The notes below the pieces were generated by a model, which made no database searches, had not been told where the DNA came from, and worked only from the letters and a program-made list of their open reading frames with translations. Of a DNA stretch of 64,000 nucleotides, positions 30,901-42,418 are shown piece by piece. Where the stretch lies: contig NZ_JABRWJ010000005.1 in NCBI RefSeq assembly GCF_013266755.1, positions 248,001 through 312,000 of the forward strand. Direction: 5' to 3'. A program made the translations under genes and the position numbers. Position 1 is the stretch's first letter. Every line of letters starts with the position of its first letter. The DNA is from Pseudaquabacterium terrae (GTDB lineage: Bacteria; Pseudomonadota; Gammaproteobacteria; Burkholderiales; Burkholderiaceae_C).

Positions 30901-31439
30901 GTCTCGCGGCGGCGCTCCTTGTACTTCGAGACGCCGGCGGCCTCCTCGAGGAACATGCGCAGCTCTTCGGGCCGCGACTCGATGATGCGGCTGATCGTGC
31001 CCTGGCCGATGATGGCGTAGGCGCGCGGCCCGAGGCCGGTGCCGAGGAACACGTCCTGCACGTCGCGCCGGCGCACCGGCTGGTTGTTGATGAAGTAGCT
31101 GGACGTGCCGTCGCGCGTCAGCACGCGCTTCACGGCGATCTCGGCGAACTGGTTCCACTGCCCGCCGGCGCGCGCGTCCTCGTTGCTGAAGACCAGCTCG
31201 ACGCTGGAGCGGCTCGCCGGCTTGCGGTTGCCCGAGCCGTTGAAGATCACGTCCTGCATCGACTCGCCGCGCAATTCGCTGGCCTTGCTCTCGCCGAGCA
31301 CCCAGCGCACCGCGTCCATGATGTTGGACTTGCCGCAGCCATTGGGACCGACCACGCCGACACGCTGGCCCGGCAGCTGGAAGGTGGTGGGTTCGGCGAA
31401 GGACTTGAAGCCGGAGAGCTTGATCTGGTTCAGGCGCAT
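27921..31439 (-). CDS. smc: Chromosome-partition ATPase SMC
   Basis: 1172-residue SMC protein that organises and segregates the chromosome. The N-terminal ATPase half has Walker A GPNGCGKSN near residue 32; two long heptad-rich coiled coils (about 170-510 and 670-1000) flank a hinge near 520-650 (LQGLWTKVHIETGWETALESAL, THGEVIMTREGHAVG). The C-terminal half has the signature HLLSGGEKALTAIAL near 1075 and Walker B FCLLDEVDAPLDD. Overlap of antisense frames along its whole length is a codon-bias effect. AAGG lies 8 bases before the ATG. zipA follows at once; scpA/scpB are not in the window. Confidence 0.97.
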   Translation of the reverse strand: MRLNQIKLSGFKSFAEPTTFQLPGQRVGVVGPNGCGKSNIMDAVRWVLGESKASELRGESMQDVIFNGSGNRKPASRSSVELVFSNEDARAGGQWNQFAEIAVKRVLTRDGTSSYFINNQPVRRRDVQDVFLGTGLGPRAYAIIGQGTISRIIESRPEELRMFLEEAAGVSKYKERRRETENRLKDTRENLTRVDDILRELNNNLDKLEKQAEVASHYRGLQDEGTRKLHHLWFLKQRDAATEEERVKQAVSEATNALEARLAELRHVEAELETIRQAHYGASDKLHAAQGELAQASLEVSRLEERIRYVVEGRQRVAQRLADLKAQTAQWDERKGAAEAELEDIAAQIEAADEQAATLAAQAEEESLRLPDAEEAVRNAQSRANEQRGKVAEVQQQIQVLAADSRNIDEQARGLRTRRDRLAAEGKTLATPDMKRLAELRTLEAAATEAQQMADARLHELQEQAPALDEQRRAQQDLVNTEAHKQADTAARLAALRALQEKVQTEGKLKPWLAKHGLESLQGLWTKVHIETGWETALESALRERLNALEVGRIETVRAFADDAPPAKLAFYTPPQAAISNTHLTLSPLSTLLRLGDAGLTALLNDWLEGVYTAGSIDEALANRGKLTHGEVIMTREGHAVGQFSVTFYAPDSEQAGMLARAQEIENLERQSRAQALITDEARGALVRMEAAYTESAQRLVSARREAGETQTRAHQLHVELLRLQQQAEATSQRRGQLDEELAEVDAALEGLEERRMTGEARFEELDLQLANTQERHAELDEAVIGAERRLSDAREQLRALERQAQESQFQARALAARRGELQRSIETADAQAASNAQTGEQLEMELGSLNDSAAQAGLQDALALKTEREQALGAQRSEYDDLSAKLRHADEQRLGFERSLEPLREKITKLQLEAQAAQLGGAQYLEQLTAAAVDMEALAADVAANNVKLWGLQGEIDRINRDIAALGAVNLAALDELTAARERKTFLDAQNADLNEAISTLEDAIHKIDLETRDLLAKTFNQVNEHFGRMFPSLFGGGTAKLQMTGDEILDAGVQVMAQPPGKKNSTIHLLSGGEKALTAIALVFAIFLLNPAPFCLLDEVDAPLDDANTERYSKLVTEMSLKGTQFLFISHNKIAMEMAEQLIGVTMQEQGVSRIVAVDMEAAVSMAEAV

Positions 31440-31589
31440 GCACGAGGCCTTCCGGCCTGTCGGCAGCGGCTCGAGGCGCCGCCGTCAAGTATCCGCAAGT
31501 GGTTGATTTGTATGGATTTATTGCGGACCGACCGGACCGCAAAGCGGGCCGGATGATACCATCGCGCCCCTCTCGAAAGACCCACCGCC

Positions 31590-32051
31590 ATGGCGAAGAA
31601 ACCCGCGCTGAAAGAGCGCCCGATGCCCCCGAACCCGCCCAGCGCCCCGAGCAAGGAGCTGCACGTCTTCGCCAACCCGGCGCCGGAGCGCGACTACGTG
31701 ATCCAGTTCCAGGTGCCCGAGTTCACCTGCCATTGCCCGCTGACCGGCCAGCCCGACTTCGCGCACTTCACGATCGACATGATCTGCGACGAGCTGTGCA
31801 TCGAGCTGAAGAGCCTGAAGATGTACTTCTGGAGCTACCGCAATGAGGGCGCGTTCCACGAGAAGGTGACCAACACCATCCTCGACGACATCGTCAAGGC
31901 GAGCCAGCCGCGCTTCATCCGCATAACGGCCAAATGGTACGTGCGCGGCGGCATCTACACCAACGTGATCGCCGAGCACCGCCGCAAGGGCTGGAAGCCG
32001 CAGCCGGCGGTCGACCTGCCCAGCATGCCGATGGAGCGCGGGCTGCTGTAG
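31590..32051 (+). CDS. queF: NADPH-dependent 7-cyano-7-deazaguanine reductase QueF
   Basis: Reduces preQ0 to preQ1 in queuosine biosynthesis. At 153 residues it is the short, single-domain form. The catalytic Cys is in [19 protein letters not shown] near residue 47, the NADPH-binding motif is [20 protein letters not shown] near 80, and the C-terminal [19 protein letters not shown] is characteristic. It is divergent from smc across a 150-bp gap that is less GC-rich and probably holds both promoters; I do not see a convincing preQ1 riboswitch there. Other queuosine genes are not nearby. The 3' end lies 4 bp from a convergent gene. Confidence 0.96.
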   Translation: MAKKPALKERPMPPNPPSAPSKELHVFANPAPERDYVIQFQVPEFTCHCPLTGQPDFAHFTIDMICDELCIELKSLKMYFWSYRNEGAFHEKVTNTILDDIVKASQPRFIRITAKWYVRGGIYTNVIAEHRRKGWKPQPAVDLPSMPMERGLL

Positions 32052-32055
32052 CGCG

Positions 32056-33636
32056 CTACAACAACTCCTCCGGCGCCAGCGGCGCCAGCAGGTTCAGCCA
32101 GAAGCGGGTCCAGAAGGTCGCCTCGGGCTCGTTGGTCAGCACGATCTCCTTCTCGTCGTCCTGCGCCAGCCAGCGCAGCCGGCCGTCGGCATCGAGCACG
32201 ACGCGCCACGAGGCCTGCAGCTTGTCGAGGTCCATCAGCCGCAGCACCTCGCGCGCGAGCTGCTGGCTGTTGATGAAGATGCCCATCTCGGTGTTGTGCT
32301 TCTCCGAGCGCGGATCGAAGTTCATCGAGCCGATGAAGACCTGGCGGCGATCGATCACCGCGGTCTTGGCATGCAGCCGCCCTTGCGTCGAATCGAACAT
32401 GCCCAGGCGAGACGTGCGCCTCATCCGCAGCGGGCTCAGCTCGTGCAGCTCGACGCCGAGCTTGAGCATCGCCGGCCGGTAGCGCCGGTAACCGCTGTGG
32501 GCCAGCGGCTCGTCGGTGGCGGCCAGCGAATTGGTCAGCACCCGCACCGTGACGCCGCGCTGGCGCATCGCCTCCATCAATTCCAGGCCGCGCTGGCCCG
32601 GGATCAGGTAGGGCGAGGTCAGCACGACCTCGCTGCGCGCGCGCCGCATCAGCTCGACGACGTTGGAGCGCACCGAGTCGATGTCCTCCAGCGGCACCAG
32701 GCCGTAGCTGGCGCCCAGGCCCTTGTCGCGCGCCGGCGGATCGGCATACGCCGCCGCATCGGCCCACACCAGCCCGAGCCGGCCGGCATCGAGGTCCTCG
32801 CCGATCGGGCCGTAGCCGAGCACGTCGTTGACCGGCGGCGGCTCGGGCGGCGGCGTGCCCTCAGGCCCGGTCATCGCCTCGAACTGCCGGCGCAGCAGCT
32901 CGGGCGGCAAGTCGCTGCGCATCACCGCGCGCGCCGGGTACACCACCTCGCTGTTCCAGTAGCTGTCGAACAGCTCCTGCAGCAGCGGCACCAGCGCGCC
33001 GGTCAGGAACGTGTCCAGGTCGACGAAGTTCGCCTGCTCGTGGCGCATGAAGTACTCGTTGGCGATGTTGCGCCCGCCGGTCACCGCCATCGCGCCGTCG
33101 GCGATCAGCAGCTTGTTGTGCATGCGGCGGTTGACGCGGCTGAACTCGTTGAGCGCGAACAGGAAACGCGTCGTGAACGCGCCGCGGCCGACGGTGAACG
33201 GATTGAACAGCCGCAGCTCGATGTTCGGATGCGCGTCCAGGCCGAGCAGCAGCAGGTCGGCGCCCGAGGTGTAGAGGTCGTCCATCAACAGCCGCACGCG
33301 CACGCCGCGCTGCGCTGCGTCGCGCAGCGCGCGCAGCAGGTAGCGGCCGGTCTCGTCGTCCTGGATCAGGTAGTACTGGACGTCGATCGAGCGCTCGGCG
33401 CGGCGGATCAGCTGCAGCCGCGTGTCGATCGCGAACGAGCCGATCGGCAGCAGCCGGAAGCCGGTCAGCGAGCGGTCGGGCGACGAATCGGCGGCGATGC
33501 GGCCGAGCGTCGACGCGGTGGTCGCCGGCAAGGCGGTCGACAGCGGCCGCTCGACGTGCTGCGGCAAGGACGAGCAGCCGCCGAGCACGACGAGCAGCAG
33601 CAGCGCGCACAGCGCCGCGAATGCCCGTGCCCGCAA
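32056..33636 (-). CDS. Phospholipase D/cardiolipin-synthase-like lipoprotein
   Basis: Two-domain PLD-superfamily protein, 526 residues from the chosen start. The two HKD motifs are RRMHNKLLIADGAMAVTGG near residue 185 and GRLHAKTAVIDRRQVFIGS near 430, both with His, Lys and Asp. A lipobox (VVLGGC) near residue 20 marks it as membrane-anchored in the periplasm. The start is uncertain: no ATG sits close to the signal peptide; a TTG 13 codons before the hydrophobic core is used here, while the nearest in-frame ATG is 99 bases further up at 33735, giving an implausibly long leader. A paralogue lies at 61933-63495. Confidence 0.85.
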   Translation of the reverse strand: MRARAFAALCALLLLVVLGGCSSLPQHVERPLSTALPATTASTLGRIAADSSPDRSLTGFRLLPIGSFAIDTRLQLIRRAERSIDVQYYLIQDDETGRYLLRALRDAAQRGVRVRLLMDDLYTSGADLLLLGLDAHPNIELRLFNPFTVGRGAFTTRFLFALNEFSRVNRRMHNKLLIADGAMAVTGGRNIANEYFMRHEQANFVDLDTFLTGALVPLLQELFDSYWNSEVVYPARAVMRSDLPPELLRRQFEAMTGPEGTPPPEPPPVNDVLGYGPIGEDLDAGRLGLVWADAAAYADPPARDKGLGASYGLVPLEDIDSVRSNVVELMRRARSEVVLTSPYLIPGQRGLELMEAMRQRGVTVRVLTNSLAATDEPLAHSGYRRYRPAMLKLGVELHELSPLRMRRTSRLGMFDSTQGRLHAKTAVIDRRQVFIGSMNFDPRSEKHNTEMGIFINSQQLAREVLRLMDLDKLQASWRVVLDADGRLRWLAQDDEKEIVLTNEPEATFWTRFWLNLLAPLAPEELL

Positions 33637-33676
33637 CCGATCGCCGCGCGGCTGCGTATCATTTGCGGCACTGCCT

Positions 33677-33712
33677 GCAAAAGCCGATGCACAGGCCGAT
33701 GCAATAGCCGAT
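33677..33712 (+). repeat. Three tandem 12-bp repeats in a divergent promoter region
   Basis: The unit GCAAAAGCCGAT is followed directly by GCACAGGCCGAT and GCAATAGCCGAT; a fourth partial copy starts with GTAATG. The array lies between the PLD lipoprotein and the peroxiredoxin genes, in the region expected to hold promoters for both. A repeated regulator site or a slippage-prone array are both possible. Confidence 0.7.
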
Positions 33713-33781
33713 GTAATGTCCGTGCTTCCCGGCATGACCAACGTGATCGCCCCGTTCCCCAAAGGGCGCCAAGGATACGCA

Positions 33782-34327
33782 ATGAAGCAATCGCTCGTCA
33801 CCGTGGTTGTCGCCGCGCTCGCGGCACTGACCGCGCCCGCCCAGGCGGCGCTCGACATCGGCGACAAGGCGCCGGACTTCGCGATCGACTCGTCTCTGGC
33901 CGGCAGCGTCACGAAGTTCCACCTCACCGAGGCACTGAAGAAGGGCCCGGTGGTGCTGTACTTCTTTCCGGCCGCGTTCTCGGTCGGCTGCACGATCGAG
34001 GCCAACAAGTTTGCCGAGGCGACCGACGAGTACCGCACCCTCGGCGCCACGGTGATCGGCGTCTCGCACGACGACATCGAGACGCTGAAGAAGTTCTCGA
34101 CCACCGAGTGCCGCAACAAGTTCGCCGTCGGCGCCGACGTCGACCAGAGCGTGATGAAGTCCTACGACGCGGTGCTGGCGCTGAAACCCGACTACGCCAA
34201 CCGCACCTCGTACGTGATCTCGCCGGACGGCAAGATCGTCTACCAGTTCACCAGCCTGAATCCGCTGCGGCACGTGGCGAACACGATGGCGGCGCTGAAG
34301 GGCTGGGTGGCGCAGAAGAAGCAGTGA
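33782..34327 (+). CDS. Periplasmic peroxiredoxin, AhpC/TSA-BCP type
   Basis: Thiol peroxidase, 181 residues with a signal peptide (MKQSLVTVVVAALAAL, cleavage after APAQA). The peroxidatic Cys is in FFPAAFSVGCTIEANKFA near residue 72, a second Cys in FSTTECRNKF can act as resolving residue, and TSYVISPDGKIVYQF near 140 is the usual strand. AAGGA lies 6 bases before this ATG; an ATG 48 bases upstream would hide the signal peptide. Export is unusual for BCP-type enzymes and suggests defence against peroxide in the periplasm. Its stop overlaps the next gene (GTGA). Confidence 0.9.
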   Translation: MKQSLVTVVVAALAALTAPAQAALDIGDKAPDFAIDSSLAGSVTKFHLTEALKKGPVVLYFFPAAFSVGCTIEANKFAEATDEYRTLGATVIGVSHDDIETLKKFSTTECRNKFAVGADVDQSVMKSYDAVLALKPDYANRTSYVISPDGKIVYQFTSLNPLRHVANTMAALKGWVAQKKQ

Positions 34328-34746
34328 ATCCGGCCCGCCCGGCCTATCAAAAGTTCGACGTCGCGGTTCGAAAAAGCGCGATCGACGGGTTCGGCGTCTT
34401 CGCGGCCGAGGACATCCCGCCGCAGAAGAAGATCGGCGAGATCCGCGGCGAATCGATCAGCGTCGCCGAAGGGCGCCGGCGTGCCGAGGGGCGGCAGCGG
34501 ATCATGATCGTCGAGGTGTCGTCGCGCAAGGCGATCGACGCGTCGCAGTCCGAGGACCCGATGCGCTTCACGAACCACTGCTGCAAGCCGAACGCGCGCC
34601 TGACGATCCGCGACGGCCGCATCGAGTTCTACGCGCTGCGCGCGATCGGCCCGGGCGAAGAGATCACCGTGAACTACGGCGAGACGCATCACGCCGGCAC
34701 GCTGGCCTGCCGCTGCGGCGCCCCGGGCTGCATCGGCTGGCTGTAG
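34324..34746 (+). CDS. SET-domain protein-lysine methyltransferase, small
   Basis: 140-residue SET protein. It has the pseudoknot motifs RFTNHCCKPNARL (in place of RFINHSCxPN) near residue 83 and GEEITVNYG near 115 with the catalytic Tyr, and a post-SET zinc site CRCGAPGCIGWL at the end. The N-terminal KSAIDGFGVFAAEDIP is typical of SET cores. Such proteins use S-adenosylmethionine to methylate lysines; bacterial targets are mostly unknown. Start is GTG, overlapping the peroxiredoxin stop by 4 bases, so translation is coupled. The cytoplasmic enzyme cannot meet the exported peroxiredoxin unless before export. Confidence 0.9.
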   Translation: MNPARPAYQKFDVAVRKSAIDGFGVFAAEDIPPQKKIGEIRGESISVAEGRRRAEGRQRIMIVEVSSRKAIDASQSEDPMRFTNHCCKPNARLTIRDGRIEFYALRAIGPGEEITVNYGETHHAGTLACRCGAPGCIGWL

Positions 34747-34771
34747 CGCAGGCGGCGCCGATAATCAGCCG

Positions 34772-36009
34772 ATGAACCCGCTGCTGACCCGGCTGCACCC
34801 CTACCCGTTCGAGCGCCTGCGCGAGCTGACGCGCGACATCACGCCGGCGGCGCACCTGCACCCCATCGGCCTGGGCATCGGCGAGCCGCGCCACCCGGCG
34901 CCCGAGCTGATCAAGCAGGCGCTGGTCGAGGGCATGCCGGGCCTGGCGGTCTATCCGCCGACGCTGGGCGAGCCGGCGCTGCGCGAGTCGATTGCCCACT
35001 GGCTGCAGCGCCGCTACCGCCTGAGCGTGAATCCGGCGACGCAGATCCTGCCGTGCTGCGGCTCGCGCGAGGCGCTGTTCGCGCTGGCGCAGACGGTGAT
35101 CGATCCGTCGAAGGCTGGCGCCACCGTCGTCTGCCCGAATCCGTTCTACCAGATCTACGAGGGCGCGGCGCTGCTGGCGGGCGCCGACACGGCCTTCGCC
35201 AACAGCGATCCGGCGCGCAATTTCGCCGCCGACTGGAGCCGGATCGACGAGGCCACCTGGTCGCGCACGCAGCTGCTGTACGTCTGCTCGCCGGGCAACC
35301 CGTCGGGCGCGGTGATGCCGCTGTCGGAGTGGCGGCGCCTGTTCGAGCTGTCGGACCGTCACGGCTTCGTGATCGCCAGCGACGAGTGTTATTCGGAGAT
35401 CTACTTCCGCGACGAGCCGCCGCTCGGCGGCCTGGAGGCGGCGGCGGCACTCGGCCGCGACGACTTCCGCAACCTGATCGCCTTCACCTCGCTGTCCAAG
35501 CGCTCGAACGTGCCGGGCATGCGCTCGGGTTTCGTCGCCGGCGATGCCCGCGTGATCAAGGCCTTCTTGCTGTACCGCACCTACCACGGCTCGGCGATGA
35601 GCCCGATGGTGCAGCGCGCCAGCATCGCCGCCTGGTCCGACGAGACGCACGTGGTCGAGAACCGCGCGCTCTATCGCCAGAAGTTCGCCGAAGCCACACC
35701 GGTGCTCGCCGACGCGCTCGACGTGCGGCTGCCCGATGCCGGCTTCTACCTGTGGGCCGGCGTGCCCTCGCACGACGGCGAGCCCGGCAACGACATCGAC
35801 TTCGCGCGCCGCTTGCTCGCTCAATACAATGTCACGGTGTTGCCCGGCAGCCTGCTGGCGCGCGATGCCCACGGCAGCAACCCCGGCCGCGGCCGCATCC
35901 GGATGGCGCTGGTGGCCGGCACCGCCGAGTGCCTCGAAGCCGCCCAGCGCATCGCCGACTTCACGCGACGCTACGAACCTCCCTCCTCCTCCCCTCCGAG
36001 CACCCGCGC

Positions 36010-36013
<4 letters not shown>
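34772..36013 (+). CDS. dapC: N-succinyldiaminopimelate aminotransferase
   Basis: PLP-dependent class I/II aminotransferase, 413 residues, making N-succinyl-LL-diaminopimelate for lysine and peptidoglycan. Visible are the substrate loop [11 protein letters not shown] near 35, [13 protein letters not shown] near 175, [11 protein letters not shown] near 208 with the PLP-binding Asp and Tyr, and the PLP lysine in [18 protein letters not shown] near 242. The C-terminal Arg in [10 protein letters not shown] binds carboxylate. Its last 4 bases overlap the dapD start (ATGA). It heads a chain of same-strand genes running to 42.1 kb. Confidence 0.94.
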
Positions 36014-36846
<833 letters not shown>

Positions 36847-36873
36847 GCGTTTCCAACTGACAAGGGGATCGGC

Positions 36874-38073
36874 ATGAGTGGAAACATGGAGCGCGTGCTG
36901 CGCCTGATGAGCGAGCGCAGCGCCTCGGACGTGTACCTCTCGGCCAACATGCCGATCCTGATCAAGATCCACGGCCAGGTGCTGCAGCTGTCGGACCAGA
37001 TCCTGACGCCGCAGCAGCCGAAGGCGCTGCTGTCCGAACTGCTGACGCCCAAGCAGATGGAAGAGCTCGAGGAGACCGGCGAGCTCAACATGGCGATCGG
37101 CCTCGAGAAGGTCGGCAGCTTCCGGATCTCCGCCTTCAAGCAGCGCGGCACCATCGCCGCGGTGTTCCGCCACATCCCGCACAACATCCCGTCGCTCGAG
37201 TCGCTGAACGTGCCCGAGATGCTGTCGCAGCTGGTAATGGAAAAGCGCGGGCTGATCCTGATGGTCGGCGCCACCGGCACCGGAAAGAGCTCGACGCTCG
37301 CATCGATGCTCGAGATGCGCAACAAGGCGCTCGCCGGCCACATCCTGACGATCGAGGACCCGATCGAGTTCCTGTTCAGCAGCAAGAAATCGGTGGTCAA
37401 CCAGCGCGAGGTCGGGCGCGACACCACCAACCTGCAAACCGCGCTGAAGAACGCGCTGCGCCAGGCGCCCGACGTCATCATGATCGGCGAGATCCGCGAT
37501 CGCGAGACGATGACGCTGGCGCTGAGTTATGCGTTGTCCGGCCACCTGGTGCTGGCGACGCTGCACGCGAACAACAGCTACCACGCGCTCGGCCGGATCC
37601 TGTCGTTCTACACGCCCGAGGCACGGCCGGTGCTGCTGTCCGACCTGGCTGCCGGCCTGCGCGCAATCGCCTCGCAGCGCCTGCTGCGCGCGATCGCCGG
37701 CGGCCGGCTGCCGGCCGTCGAGATCATGCTCAACACCAAGCTGGTGGCCGAGATGATCGAGAAGGGCGACTTCCCCGGCGTCAAGGAAGCGATGGAGAAG
37801 TCGCTGGCCGAGGGCTCGCAGACCTTCGAGCAGGACATCGCGCGCATGATCACCGACGGCCTGGTGACACGCGACGAGGGCCTGGCCTACGCCGACTCAC
37901 CGACCAACCTGATGTGGCGGCTGCAGAACGAGACGCAGCCGGTCTCGCGTGCGGCGCCGAAGAAGGAAGAGTCCGACACCGCGACCTACACCGAGTTCAC
38001 GATCGAGGTCTATCCGGAAGGCGCCCCGCCGCCGCGCAAGCTCGTGTTCGGCCCGGCCGGCGCAGCCCGCTGA
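36874..38073 (+). CDS. pilU: Type IV pilus retraction ATPase PilU
   Basis: Hexameric ATPase of the PilT/PilU family, 399 residues, assisting PilT in pilus retraction. Walker A is [10 protein letters not shown] near residue 134, the Asp box and Walker B lie in [10 protein letters not shown] and [14 protein letters not shown] near 200, and a His box in [12 protein letters not shown]. PilU rather than PilT is supported by [22 protein letters not shown] and by absence of PilT's C-terminal AIRNLIRE motif, with [16 protein letters not shown] instead. AAGGGG precedes the ATG by 6 bases. It lies 27 bp after dapD and 16 bp before dapE, so it is probably transcribed with lysine genes; pilT is not here. 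Confidence 0.93.
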   Translation: MSGNMERVLRLMSERSASDVYLSANMPILIKIHGQVLQLSDQILTPQQPKALLSELLTPKQMEELEETGELNMAIGLEKVGSFRISAFKQRGTIAAVFRHIPHNIPSLESLNVPEMLSQLVMEKRGLILMVGATGTGKSSTLASMLEMRNKALAGHILTIEDPIEFLFSSKKSVVNQREVGRDTTNLQTALKNALRQAPDVIMIGEIRDRETMTLALSYALSGHLVLATLHANNSYHALGRILSFYTPEARPVLLSDLAAGLRAIASQRLLRAIAGGRLPAVEIMLNTKLVAEMIEKGDFPGVKEAMEKSLAEGSQTFEQDIARMITDGLVTRDEGLAYADSPTNLMWRLQNETQPVSRAAPKKEESDTATYTEFTIEVYPEGAPPPRKLVFGPAGAAR

Positions 38074-38089
38074 ACCCCTATCCCCTGAA

Positions 38090-39235
38090 ATGAGCGACAC
38101 CCTCCGACTGCTGGAAGCCCTGATCTCACGCCGCTCGGTGACCCCGGACGATGCCGGCTGCCAGGCGCTGGTCACCGAACGGCTCGCACCGCTGGGCTTC
38201 GAGTGCGAGACCCTGCTGCGCGGCCCGGACGACTTCCGCGTCACGAACCTGTGGGCCACGCACCGCGGCGCGCGCGCCGGGCCCACCGTCGTGCTCGCCG
38301 GCCACACCGATGTGGTGCCCACCGGGCCGCTGTCGCAATGGACCAGCGACCCCTTCGTGCCCAGCCACCGCGACGGCAAGCTCTTCGGCCGCGGCGCCGC
38401 CGACATGAAGACCTCGATCGCCGCGATGACCGTGGCGGCCGGCGAATTCGTGAACGCCTACCCGGACCACGCCGGCACACTGGCGCTGCTGTTCACCAGC
38501 GACGAGGAAGGGCCCTCGGTCGACGGCACGGTGCGCGTCGTCGAGGCCTTGCAGGCCCGCGGCGAGCGGCTCGACTGCTGCATCGTCGGCGAGCCGACCT
38601 CCGTCGAGACGCTCGGCGACACGATCAAGAACGGCCGCCGCGGCACGCTGTCGGCGAAGCTGACGGTGCGCGGCATCCAGGGCCACGTGGCCTATCCGCA
38701 GCTCGCGCGCAACCCGATCCACCAGCTCGCACCGGCGCTGGCCGAGCTCGCGACCACGGTCTGGGACCAGGGCAACGAGCACTTCCCGCCGACCACCTGG
38801 CAGGTCTCGAACATCCACGGCGGCACCGGCGCGCTGAACGTGATCCCCGGCGAGGTGGTGGTCGACTGCAACTGGCGCTTCTCGACCGAATCCACGCCCG
38901 AATCGCTGAAGTCGCGCTTCGAGGCGACGCTCAGGCAGCACGGCCTGGACTACGCGGTCGCCTGGACGCTCGGCGGCTCACCCTTCCTGACGCGGCCGGG
39001 TCGCTTAAGCGAGGCGCTGAGCGCCGCGATCCGCAGCGAGACCGGCGTCGCCACCGAGCTGTCGACCACCGGCGGCACCAGCGACGGCCGCTTCATCGCC
39101 CGCATCTGCGAGCAGGTGGTCGAGTTCGGCCCGATCAACGCCAGCATCCACAAGATCGACGAGAACGTGAACGTGGGCGACATCGAGCGGCTGAAGAACA
39201 TCTACCGCCGCACGCTCGAGTCTCTGTTGACATGA
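38090..39235 (+). CDS. dapE: Succinyl-diaminopimelate desuccinylase
   Basis: Dinuclear zinc hydrolase releasing LL-diaminopimelate; 381 residues. Metal ligands are visible in [13 protein letters not shown] near 68, [14 protein letters not shown] near 102 and the Glu pair of [14 protein letters not shown] near 136; dimerisation domain [22 protein letters not shown] near 180; final His in [14 protein letters not shown] near 350. It completes, with dapC and dapD, the succinylase branch of lysine synthesis except for the reductase and epimerase. Stop overlaps prmB (ATGA). Confidence 0.96.
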   Translation: MSDTLRLLEALISRRSVTPDDAGCQALVTERLAPLGFECETLLRGPDDFRVTNLWATHRGARAGPTVVLAGHTDVVPTGPLSQWTSDPFVPSHRDGKLFGRGAADMKTSIAAMTVAAGEFVNAYPDHAGTLALLFTSDEEGPSVDGTVRVVEALQARGERLDCCIVGEPTSVETLGDTIKNGRRGTLSAKLTVRGIQGHVAYPQLARNPIHQLAPALAELATTVWDQGNEHFPPTTWQVSNIHGGTGALNVIPGEVVVDCNWRFSTESTPESLKSRFEATLRQHGLDYAVAWTLGGSPFLTRPGRLSEALSAAIRSETGVATELSTTGGTSDGRFIARICEQVVEFGPINASIHKIDENVNVGDIERLKNIYRRTLESLLT

Positions 39236-40109
39236 CGCTGATCCAGATCATCGAAACGATGAGCGCCCGCCTCGAATCGGCGGGCGTTTGTTTTGGGCAC
39301 GGCACGAGCAACGCCTTCGACGAGGCGGCGTGGCTGGTGCTGTGGCAGTTGAAGCTGCCGCTCGATGCGCTCGATCAATTCGCGGAGCGCGCGCTGAGCG
39401 CGGACGAGCAGCAGGCCATCGAGGCGCTGGTCGAGCAGCGCATCCAGACGCGCCGGCCGGCCGCCTACCTGACCGGCGAAGCCTGGCTGCAAGGCGTGCC
39501 GTTCACGGTCGACGAACGCGTCATCGTGCCGCGCTCGCTGATCGCCGAGGTGCTGGCCGACGGCACGATCGACGCGTGGCTCAGCGACCGCACCCAGGCG
39601 GTGCTGGATCTCTGCACCGGCAACGGCAGCCTCGCCGTGCTGGCGGCGATGGCCTGGCCCGAGGTCACGGTCGACGCCGCCGACTTGAGCGCCGATGCGC
39701 TCGCTGTTGCGCACGTCAACGTCGAGCGCCATGACCTGGCCGCTCGCATCACGATTTATCAAGGCGACGGCCTCGCCGCGGTCGCGGGCCGCCGCTACGA
39801 CCTGATCCTGTGCAACCCACCCTACGTCAACCGCACGTCGATGGCCGCGCTGCCGGCCGAGTACCGCGCCGAGCCGGTGCTGGCGCTCGACGGCGGCGAT
39901 GACGGCATGGATTTCATCCGCACGCTGCTGCACGACGCGCCGGCCGCGATGACCGACGACGACGCCGTGCTGGTGCTCGAGATCGGCCACGAGCGCGCTC
40001 ATTTCGAACACGCCTTCCCGACGCTCGAACCGGTGTGGCTGCCGACCAGCGCCGGCGACGACCAGGTGCTGCTGCTGACGCGTGCGGCCCTCGCTCCCTT
40101 GAAGAAACC

Positions 40110-40113
<4 letters not shown>
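39232..40113 (+). CDS. prmB: Ribosomal protein L3 N5-glutamine methyltransferase
   Basis: S-adenosylmethionine-dependent methyltransferase, 293 residues. The PrmB/PrmC class motif is ILCNPPYVN near residue 197, SAM-binding loop is [16 protein letters not shown] near 125, and the N-terminal helical domain has [15 protein letters not shown]. PrmB rather than PrmC is favoured by [28 protein letters not shown], typical of the L3 enzyme. It overlaps the dapE stop and the next gene's start by 4 bases each, showing tight coupling along the operon. Confidence 0.93.
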
Positions 40114-42086
<1,973 letters not shown>

Positions 42087-42108
42087 ACCCACCCGACGGA
42101 GTGCCCCG

Positions 42109-42402
42109 ATGAAGTGTCCCCATTGCCCCGACGTCACGCTGGTGATGTCCGACCGCCAGGGCGTCGAGATCGACTACTGCCCGCAATGCCGCGGCGTCTG
42201 GCTCGACCGCGGCGAGCTCGACAAGCTGATCGAGCGCTCGGCGACGATGCAGGCGCCGGCGCCGGCGCAGCCGCCGGCGGGCGTGCCGCAACAACAGCAG
42301 CCCTACCCGCCGCGCCGGCCGGACTTCGTCGATTCGGACTACGGGCACCAGGGCAAGGGCCACTACAAGCGCAAGTCCTGGTTGAGCGACATCTTCGACT
42401 GA
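42109..42402 (+). CDS. TFIIB-type zinc-ribbon protein
   Basis: 97-residue protein with an N-terminal zinc ribbon (CPHCPDVTLV, then CPQCRGVWLDRGELDKLIE) of the zf-TFIIB family, followed by a Pro/Gln-rich linker and a basic, His-containing tail ending KSWLSDIFD. Widespread in proteobacteria with no established function. It starts 22 bp after the ABC-F gene, which may place it at the end of that operon. Confidence 0.85.
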   Translation: MKCPHCPDVTLVMSDRQGVEIDYCPQCRGVWLDRGELDKLIERSATMQAPAPAQPPAGVPQQQQPYPPRRPDFVDSDYGHQGKGHYKRKSWLSDIFD

Positions 42403-42418
42403 CCGAGTGGGCGTGGGC

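Noticed and set aside
28041-31556. Plus-strand open frame of over 1100 codons opposite smc
   Set aside because: Leu/Arg/Gly/Val-rich antisense shadow produced by GC-rich third positions and the coiled-coil repeats; smc is complete on the minus strand.
31440-31589. Possible preQ1 riboswitch before queF
   Set aside because: I could not find the aptamer's pseudoknot pattern; queF in proteobacteria usually lacks one. The gap is only a likely divergent promoter.
33734-33784. Upstream ATG for the peroxiredoxin at 33734
   Set aside because: It would put 16 residues in front of a good signal peptide; AAGGA is properly spaced only from the ATG at 33782.
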